Shown one piece after another: positions 33,560 to 42,723 of a stretch of 64,000 nt of DNA (the stretch's first letter is position 1; the number at the start of each line of letters is the position of its first letter). The notes beneath the pieces were generated by a model that had not been told where the DNA came from, did not search any database, and worked only from the letters and a program-made list of their open reading frames with translations. Source of the stretch: Corallibacter vietnamensis (GTDB taxonomy: Bacteria > Bacteroidota > Bacteroidia > Flavobacteriales > Flavobacteriaceae). The position numbers were made by a program, and so were the translations under genes. The stretch is taken from positions 1-64,000 of the forward strand of contig NZ_BAABBI010000005.1 in the NCBI RefSeq assembly GCF_039537875.1, read 5' to 3'.

Positions 33560-35974
33560 ATGACCAAATTTTTATTTGCATTATTTGCATTATCCTTATC
33601 TTTTGTAACCGCACAAAATGATGTAACTATTTCAGGAATAGTCTACGATAAAGAAACCAAGCAACCGCTAGAGTATGCTACTGTTTCTTTTTTTAATAAA
33701 GCCGAAAATCGTATTGCTACAGGTGGCATCACTGACGAAAATGGAAAATTTAATATTTCTGTTGCTAGTGGTACTTATAATGTTTCTGTAGAATTTATTG
33801 GTTTTGAAAAAATAACACTTAATAATCAAAACCTTACCACAGATAAAAACCTTGGAAGCATAGGGCTTTCAGCTGGTTCTGAAGCTTTAGACGAAGTAGA
33901 AATTATTGCCGAAACTACAACCGTAGATATAAAACTTGATAAAAAGATTTATAACGTAGGTAAAGACCTTACCGTTCGTGGTGGCACAGTAAGTGATGTT
34001 TTAGATAACGTTCCTTCTGTTTCTGTTGATGTTGAAGGAAATGTAGCCTTAAGAGGACAAGATAACGTTAGAATACTTATTAACGGTAAACCATCTGGTT
34101 TAGTTGGATTAAATTCTACCGATGCTTTGCGTCAGCTACCTGCTGAATCAATAGAGCGTGTTGAAGTTATCACATCGCCATCGGCTCGTTATGATGCTGA
34201 AGGTACTGCTGGTATTTTAAATATTATTTTACGTCGTAGTAAACTTCAAGGTTTAAACGGTGCCATAACTGCCAATGCTGGGTATCCAAATCAAGCAGGG
34301 CTTTCTGGTAATATTAATTATAGAACAGGAGATTTCAACTTTTTTAATACAACTGGTGTTAGCTATAGAGAATCTCCAGGAGAATCAACTACTGAAACAG
34401 AATACTTCAATGGTGATGACCCAAATAGTTTTCTAAATGAATACCGTGATTTTGATAGAGAAAGAAAGGGTATCAATACAAACTTTGGTGTAGAGTGGTA
34501 CATTACAGACTCTGCTTCATTAACAGGAGCTGTTTTTTACAGAAAAAGTGACGATGATGATTTGACTACAAATCAAAGTCACCTAATTAACGGGCTTGGT
34601 GAAGCTAGTAATTCAACACGTTTAGAGTTTGAAACAGAAGATGATAAAACAATACAATATTCATTAAACTTTGATAAACAATTTAATGGAAACAGTCAGC
34701 ATAAACTAACTGCAGATTTTCAATATGAAAATTCTAATGAAAATGAGTTTGCCTCTATTCAACAAAACTATATAGATTCTGAAAGAGTAACCACATACCA
34801 GTCTGAAGACCGTGTTTTATTACAAGCAGATTATGTTCACCCACTAAATGAATCTAGTCAATTTGAATTAGGTTACCGTGGTAACTTTAATACATCTGAT
34901 ACAGATTATGCATTAGAGTTAAATAACGGAAGTGGTTTTGTTTTAGACAGAAAAACAAGTAACAACCTTATTTATAAGGAATACGTAAATGCTGTTTATG
35001 CGCAATATGGTAATAAAATAAAAGACAAATTCTCTTACCTATTGGGGTTACGAATGGAAGATACGCGTGTTACAGTAGAGCAATTAACATCTAATGATTT
35101 AGAGAAGAAAAATTACACTGGTTTCTTTCCTACCATTAATTTAGGTTATGAGTTAACTGAAAACCAAAGTTTAACTTTAGGATACAACAGACGAATTAGA
35201 AGACCTCGTTCTAGATTTATCAATCCTTTTCCTTCAAGAAGTAGTGCCACTAACCTATTTCAAGGAAACCCAGATTTAGACCCTACCTACTCTAATTCTT
35301 TTGATTTTGGTTACCTTAATAAATTTGGAAAATTAACCTTAAACTCTTCAATATATTTTCAACATGCAACAGATGTGTTTACTTTCATAACTATAGATTC
35401 TGGTACTACAACTATCGTTGATGGTGTTCCTGTTCCTGTTGTTTTAAGTACACCGGTAAACCTATCAAGTGAAGACCGTTACGGTTTTGAGTTTACTTTA
35501 ACTTATAGACCTACAAAAAACTGGAATATGAATGGTAACTTTAACTTATTCCAATCTTCTACAGAAGGAACTTATAACAATGTAGTTTATGACAATGAAA
35601 ACTTAAGCTGGTTTGTACGCTTTAATAACAAATATACCTTACCAGGAAATATAGATTGGCAAACACGTTTGTTTTATAGAGGTCCTCGTGAAGATGCTCA
35701 AAACAAATCTAAAGGTATGTTCTCTACAGATATGGCGTTTAGCAAAGATTTATTTAACAACAATGCCTCAATTGCGTTAAGTGTTAATGACTTATTTAAT
35801 AGCAGAAAACGACAAACAGATTCTTTTACAGAAACGTTTAATCGTGAAAGCGAATTTCAATGGAGAAAACGTAGCTTTAACCTATCATTTACTTATAGAT
35901 TTAATCAACAAAAAAATCGTCAAGACCGTGAAAGAAATAGTGATGGTGGTGATGATATGCAGTTTGAAGGATAA
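33560..35974 (+). CDS. TonB-dependent-receptor-like outer-membrane beta-barrel protein
   Basis: The product has 804 residues. A signal peptide ends near FVTAQ (about residue 19). A carboxypeptidase-regulatory-like domain follows (about 22-105, GIVYDKETKQPLEYATVSF). A plug domain with DVLDNVPSVSVDVEGNVALR and INGKPSGL comes next (about 125-225), and then a long barrel of the OMP_b-brl_3 type ending in a basic, Asp-rich tail. Substrate and TonB partner are unknown; no SusD partner lies next to it, so it is not a polysaccharide locus of the usual kind. The last barrel strand is followed by about 20 extra residues. Confidence 0.88.
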   Translation: MTKFLFALFALSLSFVTAQNDVTISGIVYDKETKQPLEYATVSFFNKAENRIATGGITDENGKFNISVASGTYNVSVEFIGFEKITLNNQNLTTDKNLGSIGLSAGSEALDEVEIIAETTTVDIKLDKKIYNVGKDLTVRGGTVSDVLDNVPSVSVDVEGNVALRGQDNVRILINGKPSGLVGLNSTDALRQLPAESIERVEVITSPSARYDAEGTAGILNIILRRSKLQGLNGAITANAGYPNQAGLSGNINYRTGDFNFFNTTGVSYRESPGESTTETEYFNGDDPNSFLNEYRDFDRERKGINTNFGVEWYITDSASLTGAVFYRKSDDDDLTTNQSHLINGLGEASNSTRLEFETEDDKTIQYSLNFDKQFNGNSQHKLTADFQYENSNENEFASIQQNYIDSERVTTYQSEDRVLLQADYVHPLNESSQFELGYRGNFNTSDTDYALELNNGSGFVLDRKTSNNLIYKEYVNAVYAQYGNKIKDKFSYLLGLRMEDTRVTVEQLTSNDLEKKNYTGFFPTINLGYELTENQSLTLGYNRRIRRPRSRFINPFPSRSSATNLFQGNPDLDPTYSNSFDFGYLNKFGKLTLNSSIYFQHATDVFTFITIDSGTTTIVDGVPVPVVLSTPVNLSSEDRYGFEFTLTYRPTKNWNMNGNFNLFQSSTEGTYNNVVYDNENLSWFVRFNNKYTLPGNIDWQTRLFYRGPREDAQNKSKGMFSTDMAFSKDLFNNNASIALSVNDLFNSRKRQTDSFTETFNRESEFQWRKRSFNLSFTYRFNQQKNRQDRERNSDGGDDMQFEG

Positions 35975-35996
35975 TATATATTCTCATCATAAAAAT

Positions 35997-36030
35997 AAAA
36001 AACGCTCTAAATTTTTAGAGCGTTTTTTAT
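35997..36030 (+). terminator. Rho-independent terminator after the receptor gene
   Basis: AACGCTCTAAA pairs with TTTAGAGCGTT, with flanking A and T runs. Confidence 0.85.
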
Positions 36031-36056
36031 TTTATAAACTTTAATAAAGCGCATAA

Positions 36057-36085
36057 AAAAAGGAAACCTCTACGGTTTCCTTTTA
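36057..36085 (-). terminator. Rho-independent terminator of the small membrane gene
   Basis: AAAAGGAAACC and GGTTTCCTTTT pair around TCTAC. It lies 26 bases after the minus-strand stop at 36111. Confidence 0.75.
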
Positions 36086-36110
36086 TATTTTATATTTATA
36101 AAGAAAATCT

Positions 36111-36287
36111 TTAGTGCGCAGCACGTTTAGCTTTTCTTTCTTCTTTTATCTCTTTAAGACGCTCAATTAATGCTCCGCCAATCCAGTAAGGAATAACAAA
36201 GGTTAATAAAAATATCATGACCCAAAAACCAATGGTTAAAATGGTTAAAAATGCTAAAAATCCTAAATATTGATCAAAATCGAACAT
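36111..36287 (-). CDS. Small unknown membrane protein (58 residues)
   Basis: From the ATG at 36285-36287 the product is MFDFDQYLGFLAFLTILTIG followed by a second hydrophobic stretch and a charged end LKEIKEERKAKRAAH. It has two closely spaced helices or one long hairpin. The frame continues upstream to 36440, but a good -7 element at 36313-36320 lies between, so the short start is preferred. The family is not recognised. Confidence 0.6.
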   Translation of the reverse strand: MFDFDQYLGFLAFLTILTIGFWVMIFLLTFVIPYWIGGALIERLKEIKEERKAKRAAH

Positions 36288-36312
36288 AATTGGCTGTATT
36301 ATTAATTTACTG

Positions 36313-36320
36313 CAAAGATA
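36313..36320 (-). promoter_or_regulatory. -7 element of the small membrane gene
   Basis: TATCTTTG on the minus strand fits TAnnTTTG exactly, 26 bases before the ATG. It decides the start choice for that gene. Confidence 0.55.
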
Positions 36321-36496
36321 AGATAAAGTGTTTTCTTTTACAACAGCAATTTCAAAATTATTAACAGGATAATCAACATTTTTTAGAAATAGTGTCGTTG
36401 TAAATACATTAATTATAGTGTTTCGATAATTAACTAACACATTATTAATAGATAAGTGTTTTTATTACTCAAGCCATTAATTTATTATTCAAACAA

Positions 36497-36532
36497 AAAA
36501 AAGCACCATAATAAACACTATGATGCTTTTTT
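36497..36532 (-). terminator. Rho-independent terminator of the peroxiredoxin gene
   Basis: AAAAAAGCACCATA and TATGATGCTTTTTT pair with one mismatch. It lies 11 bases after the minus-strand stop. Confidence 0.75.
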
Positions 36533-36542
36533 ATTGAATTTC

Positions 36543-37184
36543 CTAATCCAAATTAGGTTGTGGTGTTAAACGTAAGTAAGGTTTTACTACTGTGTATCCT
36601 TTAGGAAAATGTTTTGGAATATCACTAGTAGCTATTGCTGGTACAACAACACAGTCATCGCCATTTTTCCAATTGGCAGGAGTTGCTACTTTATGATAAG
36701 CTGTAAGCTGCAGTGAGTCGATAACTCTTAAAAGCTCATCAAAATTTCTACCAGTTGATGCTGGATATGTTATAATTAGCTTTACTGTTTTATCTGGAGC
36801 AATAACAAAAACTGATCTTACTGTAGCATTAGCATCAGAATTTGGGTGAATCATATCATACAGTGCTGATACTTCCCTATTCTCATCTGCTATAATGGGA
36901 AAATTCACAGTAGTATTTTGAGTTTCGTTAATATCACTAATCCAGCCTTTGTGAGATTCTAATCCATCAACACTTAATGCTGCAACCTTAACGTTTCGTT
37001 TATCAAACTCTGGTTTATATTTTGCAACTGTTCCTAATTCAGTTGTACATACCGGAGTATAATCTGCTGGGTGAGAAAATAATATTCCCCAGCTTTCTCC
37101 TAACCAGTCATGAAAGACTAATTCTCCTTGTGATGTTTGTGCTGTAAAATTTGGCGCAACATCACCTAATCGTATTGTAGACAT
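36543..37184 (-). CDS. 1-Cys peroxiredoxin (Prx6 type)
   Basis: The product has 213 residues. The peroxidatic Cys46 is in HPADYTPVCTTELG. The long C-terminal arm with PANWKNGDDCVVVPAI and PKGYTVVKPYLRLTPQP is typical of the Prx6 subgroup, and no resolving Cys is at the usual 2-Cys position. It reduces peroxides using an external thiol. The gene is alone, with a hairpin terminator after it. Confidence 0.9.
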   Translation of the reverse strand: MSTIRLGDVAPNFTAQTSQGELVFHDWLGESWGILFSHPADYTPVCTTELGTVAKYKPEFDKRNVKVAALSVDGLESHKGWISDINETQNTTVNFPIIADENREVSALYDMIHPNSDANATVRSVFVIAPDKTVKLIITYPASTGRNFDELLRVIDSLQLTAYHKVATPANWKNGDDCVVVPAIATSDIPKHFPKGYTVVKPYLRLTPQPNLD

Positions 37185-37429
37185 AATGTTTATTTTTTAT
37201 TGGACTGTAAAAATAAGCAATAATCTACTAAATTAGTAGGAATTAACTTTTTTGTGATTTTTTTATGATTAAAGCATTACAACTATTCAGTTATAGATGA
37301 TTTTTCATATTATGCAGTATTTACTAAAGAAATTATGAGCTGCAAACTATTTTTTCTATAAAAAACCAAGCTATTAAAACAATCAAAAATTGTAACTTTA
37401 GCGCTTGTTAAAACAAAACAAAACATATT

Positions 37430-38827
37430 ATGACATACAGAATAGAAAAAGACACAATGGGCGAGGTTAAAGTACCTGCTGATAAACTTTGGGGAGCACA
37501 AACAGAACGTTCTAGAAACAACTTTAAAATTGGAAATGCAGCTTCTATGCCTTTAGAAATTGTATACGGTTTTGCTTACTTAAAAAAAGCAGCAGCGTAT
37601 ACTAACTGTGAACTAGAAGTCCTTTCTTCAGAAAAGCGTGATTTAATTGCTCAAGTATGTGATGAAATTTTAGAAGGAAAACATGATAATCAATTTCCTT
37701 TAGTAATCTGGCAAACTGGTTCTGGTACGCAAAGTAATATGAACCTTAATGAAGTTATTGCAAATAGAGCACATCAAATAGCTGGTAAAGTTATTGGTGA
37801 AGGCGAAAAAACTATTCAACCTAATGATGATGTAAATAAATCACAATCATCAAATGACACATTTCCTACAGGAATGCATATTGCAATTTATAAAAAAGTA
37901 GTTGAAACAACCATTCCAGGTGTTATTAAACTACGAAATACATTACATGAAAAATCTATCGCTTTTAAAGATGTTGTAAAAATAGGTCGTACGCATCTTA
38001 TGGATGCAACACCACTAACCCTTGGACAAGAGTTTTCTGGTTATGTGTCGCAATTAGATCACGGATTAAAAGCTTTAGAAAACACTTTACCACACCTTGC
38101 TGAATTAGCTCTAGGTGGCACAGCTGTTGGAACAGGACTTAACACGCCTGAAGGTTATGCAGAATTAGTTGCTGAATACATAGCTAAATTTACTAACCTT
38201 CCTTTTGTTTCTGCTGGAAATAAATTTGAAGCGCTTGCTGCTCATGATGCATTAGTTGAAACACATGGCGCTTTAAAACAATTGGCTGTATCTCTAAATA
38301 AAATAGCCAATGATATTAGAATGATGGCTTCAGGGCCACGCTCTGGAATTGGAGAAATTATTATTCCTGCTAACGAGCCTGGAAGTTCTATTATGCCAGG
38401 GAAAGTAAACCCTACACAATGTGAAGCTTTAACAATGGTTTGTGCACAAGTTATGGGTAATGATGTAGCTGTAACCGTAGGTGGTACACAAGGACATTAT
38501 GAGCTTAACGTATTTAAACCTATGATGGCAGCCAACTTACTACAGTCTGCTCAATTAATTGGAGATGCTTGTGCTAGTTTTGATGATCATTGTGCTTCTG
38601 GAATTGAACCAAACCACAGTGTGATAAAACAATTACTAAACAACTCATTAATGCTTGTTACTGCTTTAAATACCAAAATAGGATATTATAAAGCTGCAGA
38701 AATAGCTAATACTGCTCATAAAAACGGAACAACATTAAAAGAAGAAGCTATTAATTTAGGCTATGTAACTGCTGAAGAATATGATGCTTGGGTAAAACCA
38801 GAAGACATGGTAGGTAGTTTAAAATAA
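37430..38827 (+). CDS. fumC: Class II fumarate hydratase
   Basis: The product has 465 residues. The family signature GSSIMPGKVNPTQCEA carries the flexible active-site Ser loop, and TGSGTQSNMN and GRTHLMDATPLTLGQE complete the fumarase/aspartase active site. It converts fumarate to malate in the citric acid cycle as an iron-free homotetramer. The next gene follows after 26 bases on the same strand, though its product is unrelated. Confidence 0.95.
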   Translation: MTYRIEKDTMGEVKVPADKLWGAQTERSRNNFKIGNAASMPLEIVYGFAYLKKAAAYTNCELEVLSSEKRDLIAQVCDEILEGKHDNQFPLVIWQTGSGTQSNMNLNEVIANRAHQIAGKVIGEGEKTIQPNDDVNKSQSSNDTFPTGMHIAIYKKVVETTIPGVIKLRNTLHEKSIAFKDVVKIGRTHLMDATPLTLGQEFSGYVSQLDHGLKALENTLPHLAELALGGTAVGTGLNTPEGYAELVAEYIAKFTNLPFVSAGNKFEALAAHDALVETHGALKQLAVSLNKIANDIRMMASGPRSGIGEIIIPANEPGSSIMPGKVNPTQCEALTMVCAQVMGNDVAVTVGGTQGHYELNVFKPMMAANLLQSAQLIGDACASFDDHCASGIEPNHSVIKQLLNNSLMLVTALNTKIGYYKAAEIANTAHKNGTTLKEEAINLGYVTAEEYDAWVKPEDMVGSLK

Positions 38828-38853
38828 TTCAAATCCATATATAAATTCAAATT

Positions 38854-40272
38854 ATGAAAAAAAAACTACTGACTATTTTATTATTTATAATTAGTATACT
38901 AACTATACAATCTCAATCAGATTCTACAACATTTTCTCCTATAATAACTATAGATGCATCTCCAGGATCCACTCCTTATGCTATAGCATCTGGAAATTTA
39001 GATGGTGACTCTTTTCCCGACCTTGTTGTTGGGCTATTATATGGAAACAAAGTATTACATTACAAAAATAATGGTAACGGCACTTTCGCATCAGCTGTTG
39101 AAGTCTCTTCCTTAACTCAAGTTTCTGGATTATTTTTGGCTGATATTGACGGCATTAATGGTGATGACATACTAGCTACCTCTTTTGATGGAAACAAACT
39201 GGTTTGGTATGCTAATGATGGCTCTGGAAATTTTGGGTCTGAAAACGTCATTTCTAATAATATAAATGGAGCTGGAGCCGTATACGCTGCAAATATTGAT
39301 GGCAATATTGGTTTAGATGTTATTGTTGCTGGTTTTAACGATAATAAATTTGTTTGGTTTTCAAATGATGGTTCTGGCAACTTTGGTACAGAACAAACTA
39401 TTGCGTCAGGGCTGTCTGGAGCTGGTGATTTTGATATAAAGGATTTTGATGGTGATAATGATTTAGATGTTGTTATATCTACAGCTCCTTATTCTCCTCC
39501 TGGTGTCATTGAGGTATTCTATAACCAACTAACAGAAAGCGGTTTTCCAACATTTATTATTGACAGTAATAACGTAACAAATTCAGGCCAATATTTACTT
39601 GATGTTAATTTTGCAGATATTGATAACGATGGCTCTATAGATATTCTAGCGACTGATAGTTATAGTGATCTTGCTTGGTATAAAAAAGAAGGAGATGGTT
39701 CTTATACAAAAATAGTTATTCCAGTTTCCTTACCAAGTTCTGCTATAGTTGAATCTGTAGATTTAGACAATGATGGTGATAATGACCTCGTAGTTAGTAA
39801 CGGAAGTGCTACAGGCACTAATGATATTGTTTGGTTTGAAAGTGATGGCACTAGCCCAACTACTTTTGAAGCTGAAGGAACAGTTGATGGATCTGGAACA
39901 CAATCTCAAGTGTTTTCTATGACTATAAATGATTTCGATAATGATGGTGATTTAGATATTGCTTCGGCTGGTTATAACAGCGCTGGAGATGGTGTCTATT
40001 GGATTAAAAACCAATTAGAATCACTTTCTATAAATGAAGATTTAAAAAACAAGGGGTTAAGTATATATCCTAATCCAGCAAAAAACATTTTACATATTAA
40101 AACAAATTTATCTAATATAGGTATCGCTACTGTTTATAACGTATTAGGAAAAAAAGTATTAAACACTCACCTATCTGAAAACAAGTCTATTGATATATCT
40201 AAATTATCTCATGGAATTTATATCCTGAAATTTAGTAATAGTGATAAAGCTTTTAAATTCATAAAAGAGTAA
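38854..40272 (+). CDS. Secreted FG-GAP/VCBS-repeat protein with type IX sorting domain
   Basis: The product has 472 residues. A signal peptide ends near TIQSQ (about residue 21). Six or so FG-GAP-like repeats follow, with calcium-loop-like acidic runs such as DIDNDGSID, DLDNDGDNDL and DFDNDGDLDI, which suggests an integrin-like propeller surface domain. The end, LSIYPNPAKNILHIKT to KFIKE, is a type A sorting domain. The protein is predicted to reach the surface by the type IX system. Ligand unknown. Confidence 0.87.
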   Translation: MKKKLLTILLFIISILTIQSQSDSTTFSPIITIDASPGSTPYAIASGNLDGDSFPDLVVGLLYGNKVLHYKNNGNGTFASAVEVSSLTQVSGLFLADIDGINGDDILATSFDGNKLVWYANDGSGNFGSENVISNNINGAGAVYAANIDGNIGLDVIVAGFNDNKFVWFSNDGSGNFGTEQTIASGLSGAGDFDIKDFDGDNDLDVVISTAPYSPPGVIEVFYNQLTESGFPTFIIDSNNVTNSGQYLLDVNFADIDNDGSIDILATDSYSDLAWYKKEGDGSYTKIVIPVSLPSSAIVESVDLDNDGDNDLVVSNGSATGTNDIVWFESDGTSPTTFEAEGTVDGSGTQSQVFSMTINDFDNDGDLDIASAGYNSAGDGVYWIKNQLESLSINEDLKNKGLSIYPNPAKNILHIKTNLSNIGIATVYNVLGKKVLNTHLSENKSIDISKLSHGIYILKFSNSDKAFKFIKE

Positions 40273-40293
40273 ATTAAAAATAATAGTATATTT

Positions 40294-40326
40294 AAAACGC
40301 TAACAATCTCTGTTGGCGTTTTTTAT
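40294..40326 (+). terminator. Rho-independent terminator after the FG-GAP gene
   Basis: AAAACGCTAACA pairs with TGTTGGCGTTTT (one G-T pair) around ATCTC. It shows that hutI cannot start at the in-frame TTG inside the stem. Confidence 0.75.
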
Positions 40327-40354
40327 TACAATTAACCCATTAAAAAAACAACCT

Positions 40355-41593
40355 GTGTCAATTTTAATCAAAAATATAAAAGAGCTAATTCAAGTCAGAG
40401 AAACCAATGTACTAAAAGTAAGTGGTGCTGACATGAAAGAACTTCCAACCATAAAAAATGCTTACCTACTTATAGAGCATGATACCATTGTAGAATATGG
40501 TAAAATGGAAGATTGTGAAAACATTCAAGCAGATAAAACAATTGATGCTACAGGAAAAGTAGTATTACCTACCTGGTGCGATTCGCACACACACATTGTT
40601 TATGCTGGTAATAGAGAACAAGAATTTGTAGATAGAATCAACGGTTTAAGTTATGAAGACATAGCCAATCGTGGTGGTGGAATTCTTAACTCTGCCGAAA
40701 AACTACAGAACACAAGCGAAGAAGAACTTTATAACCAATCTGTAAAAAGACTAAAAGAAGTTATAAAGTTAGGCACTGGAGCCATTGAAATAAAATCTGG
40801 ATACGGGCTTACTGTTGATGCCGAGCTTAAAATGCTACGTGTTATAAAACGTCTTAAAAAAGAGTTTCCAGTAAAAGTAAAAGCCACGCTTCTTGGTGCA
40901 CATGCTATTCCTAAAGCTTATAAAGACAATCAAAAAGCATATGTAGACTTGGTAGTTAATTCAATGATTCCTAAAGTAGCCGAAGAGGAGCTTGCTCATT
41001 ACATTGATGTATTTTGCGAGAAAGGCTATTTTACACTTGAAGACACCGAACGTATTTTAAAAGCTGGTTTAGCTCACGGACTTACACCAAAAATTCATGT
41101 AAACCAATTCAATGCTTTTGGTGGTGTTGCGCTTGGTGTTAAATACAATGCTTTATCTGTAGATCATTTAGAAGAGCTATCAGACGATGATGTTAAAGCT
41201 TTAAAAGGCAGTAACACTATGCCTGTAGCTTTACCTTCTTGCTCCTACTTTTTAAGCATTCCTTATTCGCCAGTAAGAAAATTAATGAAAGCTGGCTTGC
41301 CTGTTGCTTTAGCAACCGATTATAACCCTGGTTCTACACCAAGTGGAAATATGAATTTTGTAGTAAGTACTGCTTGTATAAAAATGAAAATGACACCAGA
41401 AGAAGCTATAAATGCAGCAACAATTAATGGTGCTTATGCAATGGGAGTTAGTAATATGTATGGAAGTATTTGTAGAGGAAAAAAAGCTAATGTTATCATC
41501 ACAAAAGAAATACCTAGCTATCACTTTTTACCATATGCTTTTGGAAATAATCATATAGAAACGGTGATCATTAATGGCGTAGAAATATCATAA
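40355..41593 (+). CDS. hutI: Imidazolonepropionase
   Basis: The product has 412 residues from a GTG start at 40355-40357. It is an amidohydrolase-fold enzyme with the metal ligands in DSHTHIVYAG, His in LLGAHAIP and HVNQFNAFGG, and Asp in LATDYNPGS. It opens imidazolone propionate in histidine breakdown. The frame stays open to a TTG at 40313, but that lies in the preceding terminator. The next in-frame ATG is only at about codon 27 and would cut into the first beta strands, so GTG is the best start. Confidence 0.92.
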   Translation: MSILIKNIKELIQVRETNVLKVSGADMKELPTIKNAYLLIEHDTIVEYGKMEDCENIQADKTIDATGKVVLPTWCDSHTHIVYAGNREQEFVDRINGLSYEDIANRGGGILNSAEKLQNTSEEELYNQSVKRLKEVIKLGTGAIEIKSGYGLTVDAELKMLRVIKRLKKEFPVKVKATLLGAHAIPKAYKDNQKAYVDLVVNSMIPKVAEEELAHYIDVFCEKGYFTLEDTERILKAGLAHGLTPKIHVNQFNAFGGVALGVKYNALSVDHLEELSDDDVKALKGSNTMPVALPSCSYFLSIPYSPVRKLMKAGLPVALATDYNPGSTPSGNMNFVVSTACIKMKMTPEEAINAATINGAYAMGVSNMYGSICRGKKANVIITKEIPSYHFLPYAFGNNHIETVIINGVEIS

Positions 41594-41603
41594 TTACAAA
41601 TAA

Positions 41604-41635
41604 AAAAACCCGAAAGCTTTACTTTCGGGTTTTTG
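41604..41635. terminator. Bidirectional hairpin terminator after hutI
   Basis: AAAAACCCGAAAG pairs perfectly with CTTTCGGGTTTTT around CTTTA. Confidence 0.85.
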
Positions 41636-41708
41636 TCATTAAAATTATATAATTGAAATGTTCTATGGATATATTTTCAAAAAATTCAAATGACTAATCA
41701 AACATTTC

Positions 41709-42596
41709 TTATTTAAGAGTAAACTCTGTAGCAGAAACTAATCCTTTATTATTAAAAACGTTTACAACATATCTACCTTCAGCAAATCCGTCATCTGTTC
41801 TAGGAGCTACAAACTCGCAAACATTTAAACTACTATTTTCGTAATTGAATTTACTTACTAAACTATAATTTAAGGTTTTATCATCGTCAAAAGCTATTTG
41901 TTCGTTAGCACCTAATGTATTGTTATTTGGGTCTATAACCTGTACATAAAGCTCTTGATCTCCAGCTTGTACTAAACTGTTTTTAGCAACCGTAAAGCAA
42001 ACTCTAATTTTATCTGATCGTCTAGCTCTTTCAGTTGGAATTAGTTTTCCTGAAGTTCTTTCTATGACACCAAAACCTTTTAATCCTACTGTGTTTAAAA
42101 CTGCTGCATTTTCTACTACAGTAGCTAATTCAGTATTTTGAACTAATAATGAATCTGTAAACATTGTTCGCTCTTCTAGACGTACTTTTGTACTATCTAA
42201 AGACGTAGCTAATAACTCATTTTCAATTTTTAGTTTATCATTTTCAGTTAGTAAAACGTCCATTTCTTTTTGAAGAGATAAATATTTTGATTTATATCTC
42301 CATAAACTTTGTACGTTAGTTTCAGATATTTTTAATGAATCTATCAATCCATTAATACGATCTTTTGCTTCTACCAACTTGGCATTTGCAACTTCATTGT
42401 CTCCAATAGCAATATCATACTGTTTTGCCATATTGCTTAAGTCTTTCATTACTAGTTGCTTTTCTTTTGTCAACTGAGCTACGGTTTCTTTCTTTTCTTT
42501 CACTAAATCAAAAGAGTAAAAAGCTGCACCTAAAAAAAGTGCTAAAGCGATACCTAAAGCGACTTTTAAACCTAAATTACTTTTGTTATTTTCCAT
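41709..42596 (-). CDS. Unknown membrane-anchored coiled-coil protein
   Basis: The product has 295 residues. One N-terminal membrane helix (about 10-30) is followed by a long coiled coil (about 32-165) with heptad-like Leu spacing. A beta-rich C-terminal domain (about 170-295) has two Cys residues, in IRVCFTVAKN and LNVCEFVAP. The layout suggests a periplasmic or envelope-spanning adaptor. It lies between hutI and hutG but on the other strand, so its link with histidine breakdown is unclear. I do not recognise a named family. Confidence 0.65.
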   Translation of the reverse strand: MENNKSNLGLKVALGIALALFLGAAFYSFDLVKEKKETVAQLTKEKQLVMKDLSNMAKQYDIAIGDNEVANAKLVEAKDRINGLIDSLKISETNVQSLWRYKSKYLSLQKEMDVLLTENDKLKIENELLATSLDSTKVRLEERTMFTDSLLVQNTELATVVENAAVLNTVGLKGFGVIERTSGKLIPTERARRSDKIRVCFTVAKNSLVQAGDQELYVQVIDPNNNTLGANEQIAFDDDKTLNYSLVSKFNYENSSLNVCEFVAPRTDDGFAEGRYVVNVFNNKGLVSATEFTLK

Positions 42597-42723
42597 AATT
42601 ACTTGTTTTTAAAAAATTTATTGTCAAGTGTATTTTTTCTGACCAATAATCTTAATTTTTAATGTTGTTTTTTTATTGTTTAACTAAATTAACTGTAATT
42701 TTATATACAATTAAAATCTACAT

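Noticed and set aside
37185..37429. Gap between peroxiredoxin and fumC searched for an RNA gene
   Set aside because: No tRNA-like fold, strong hairpin or terminator was found; it looks like two divergent promoters.
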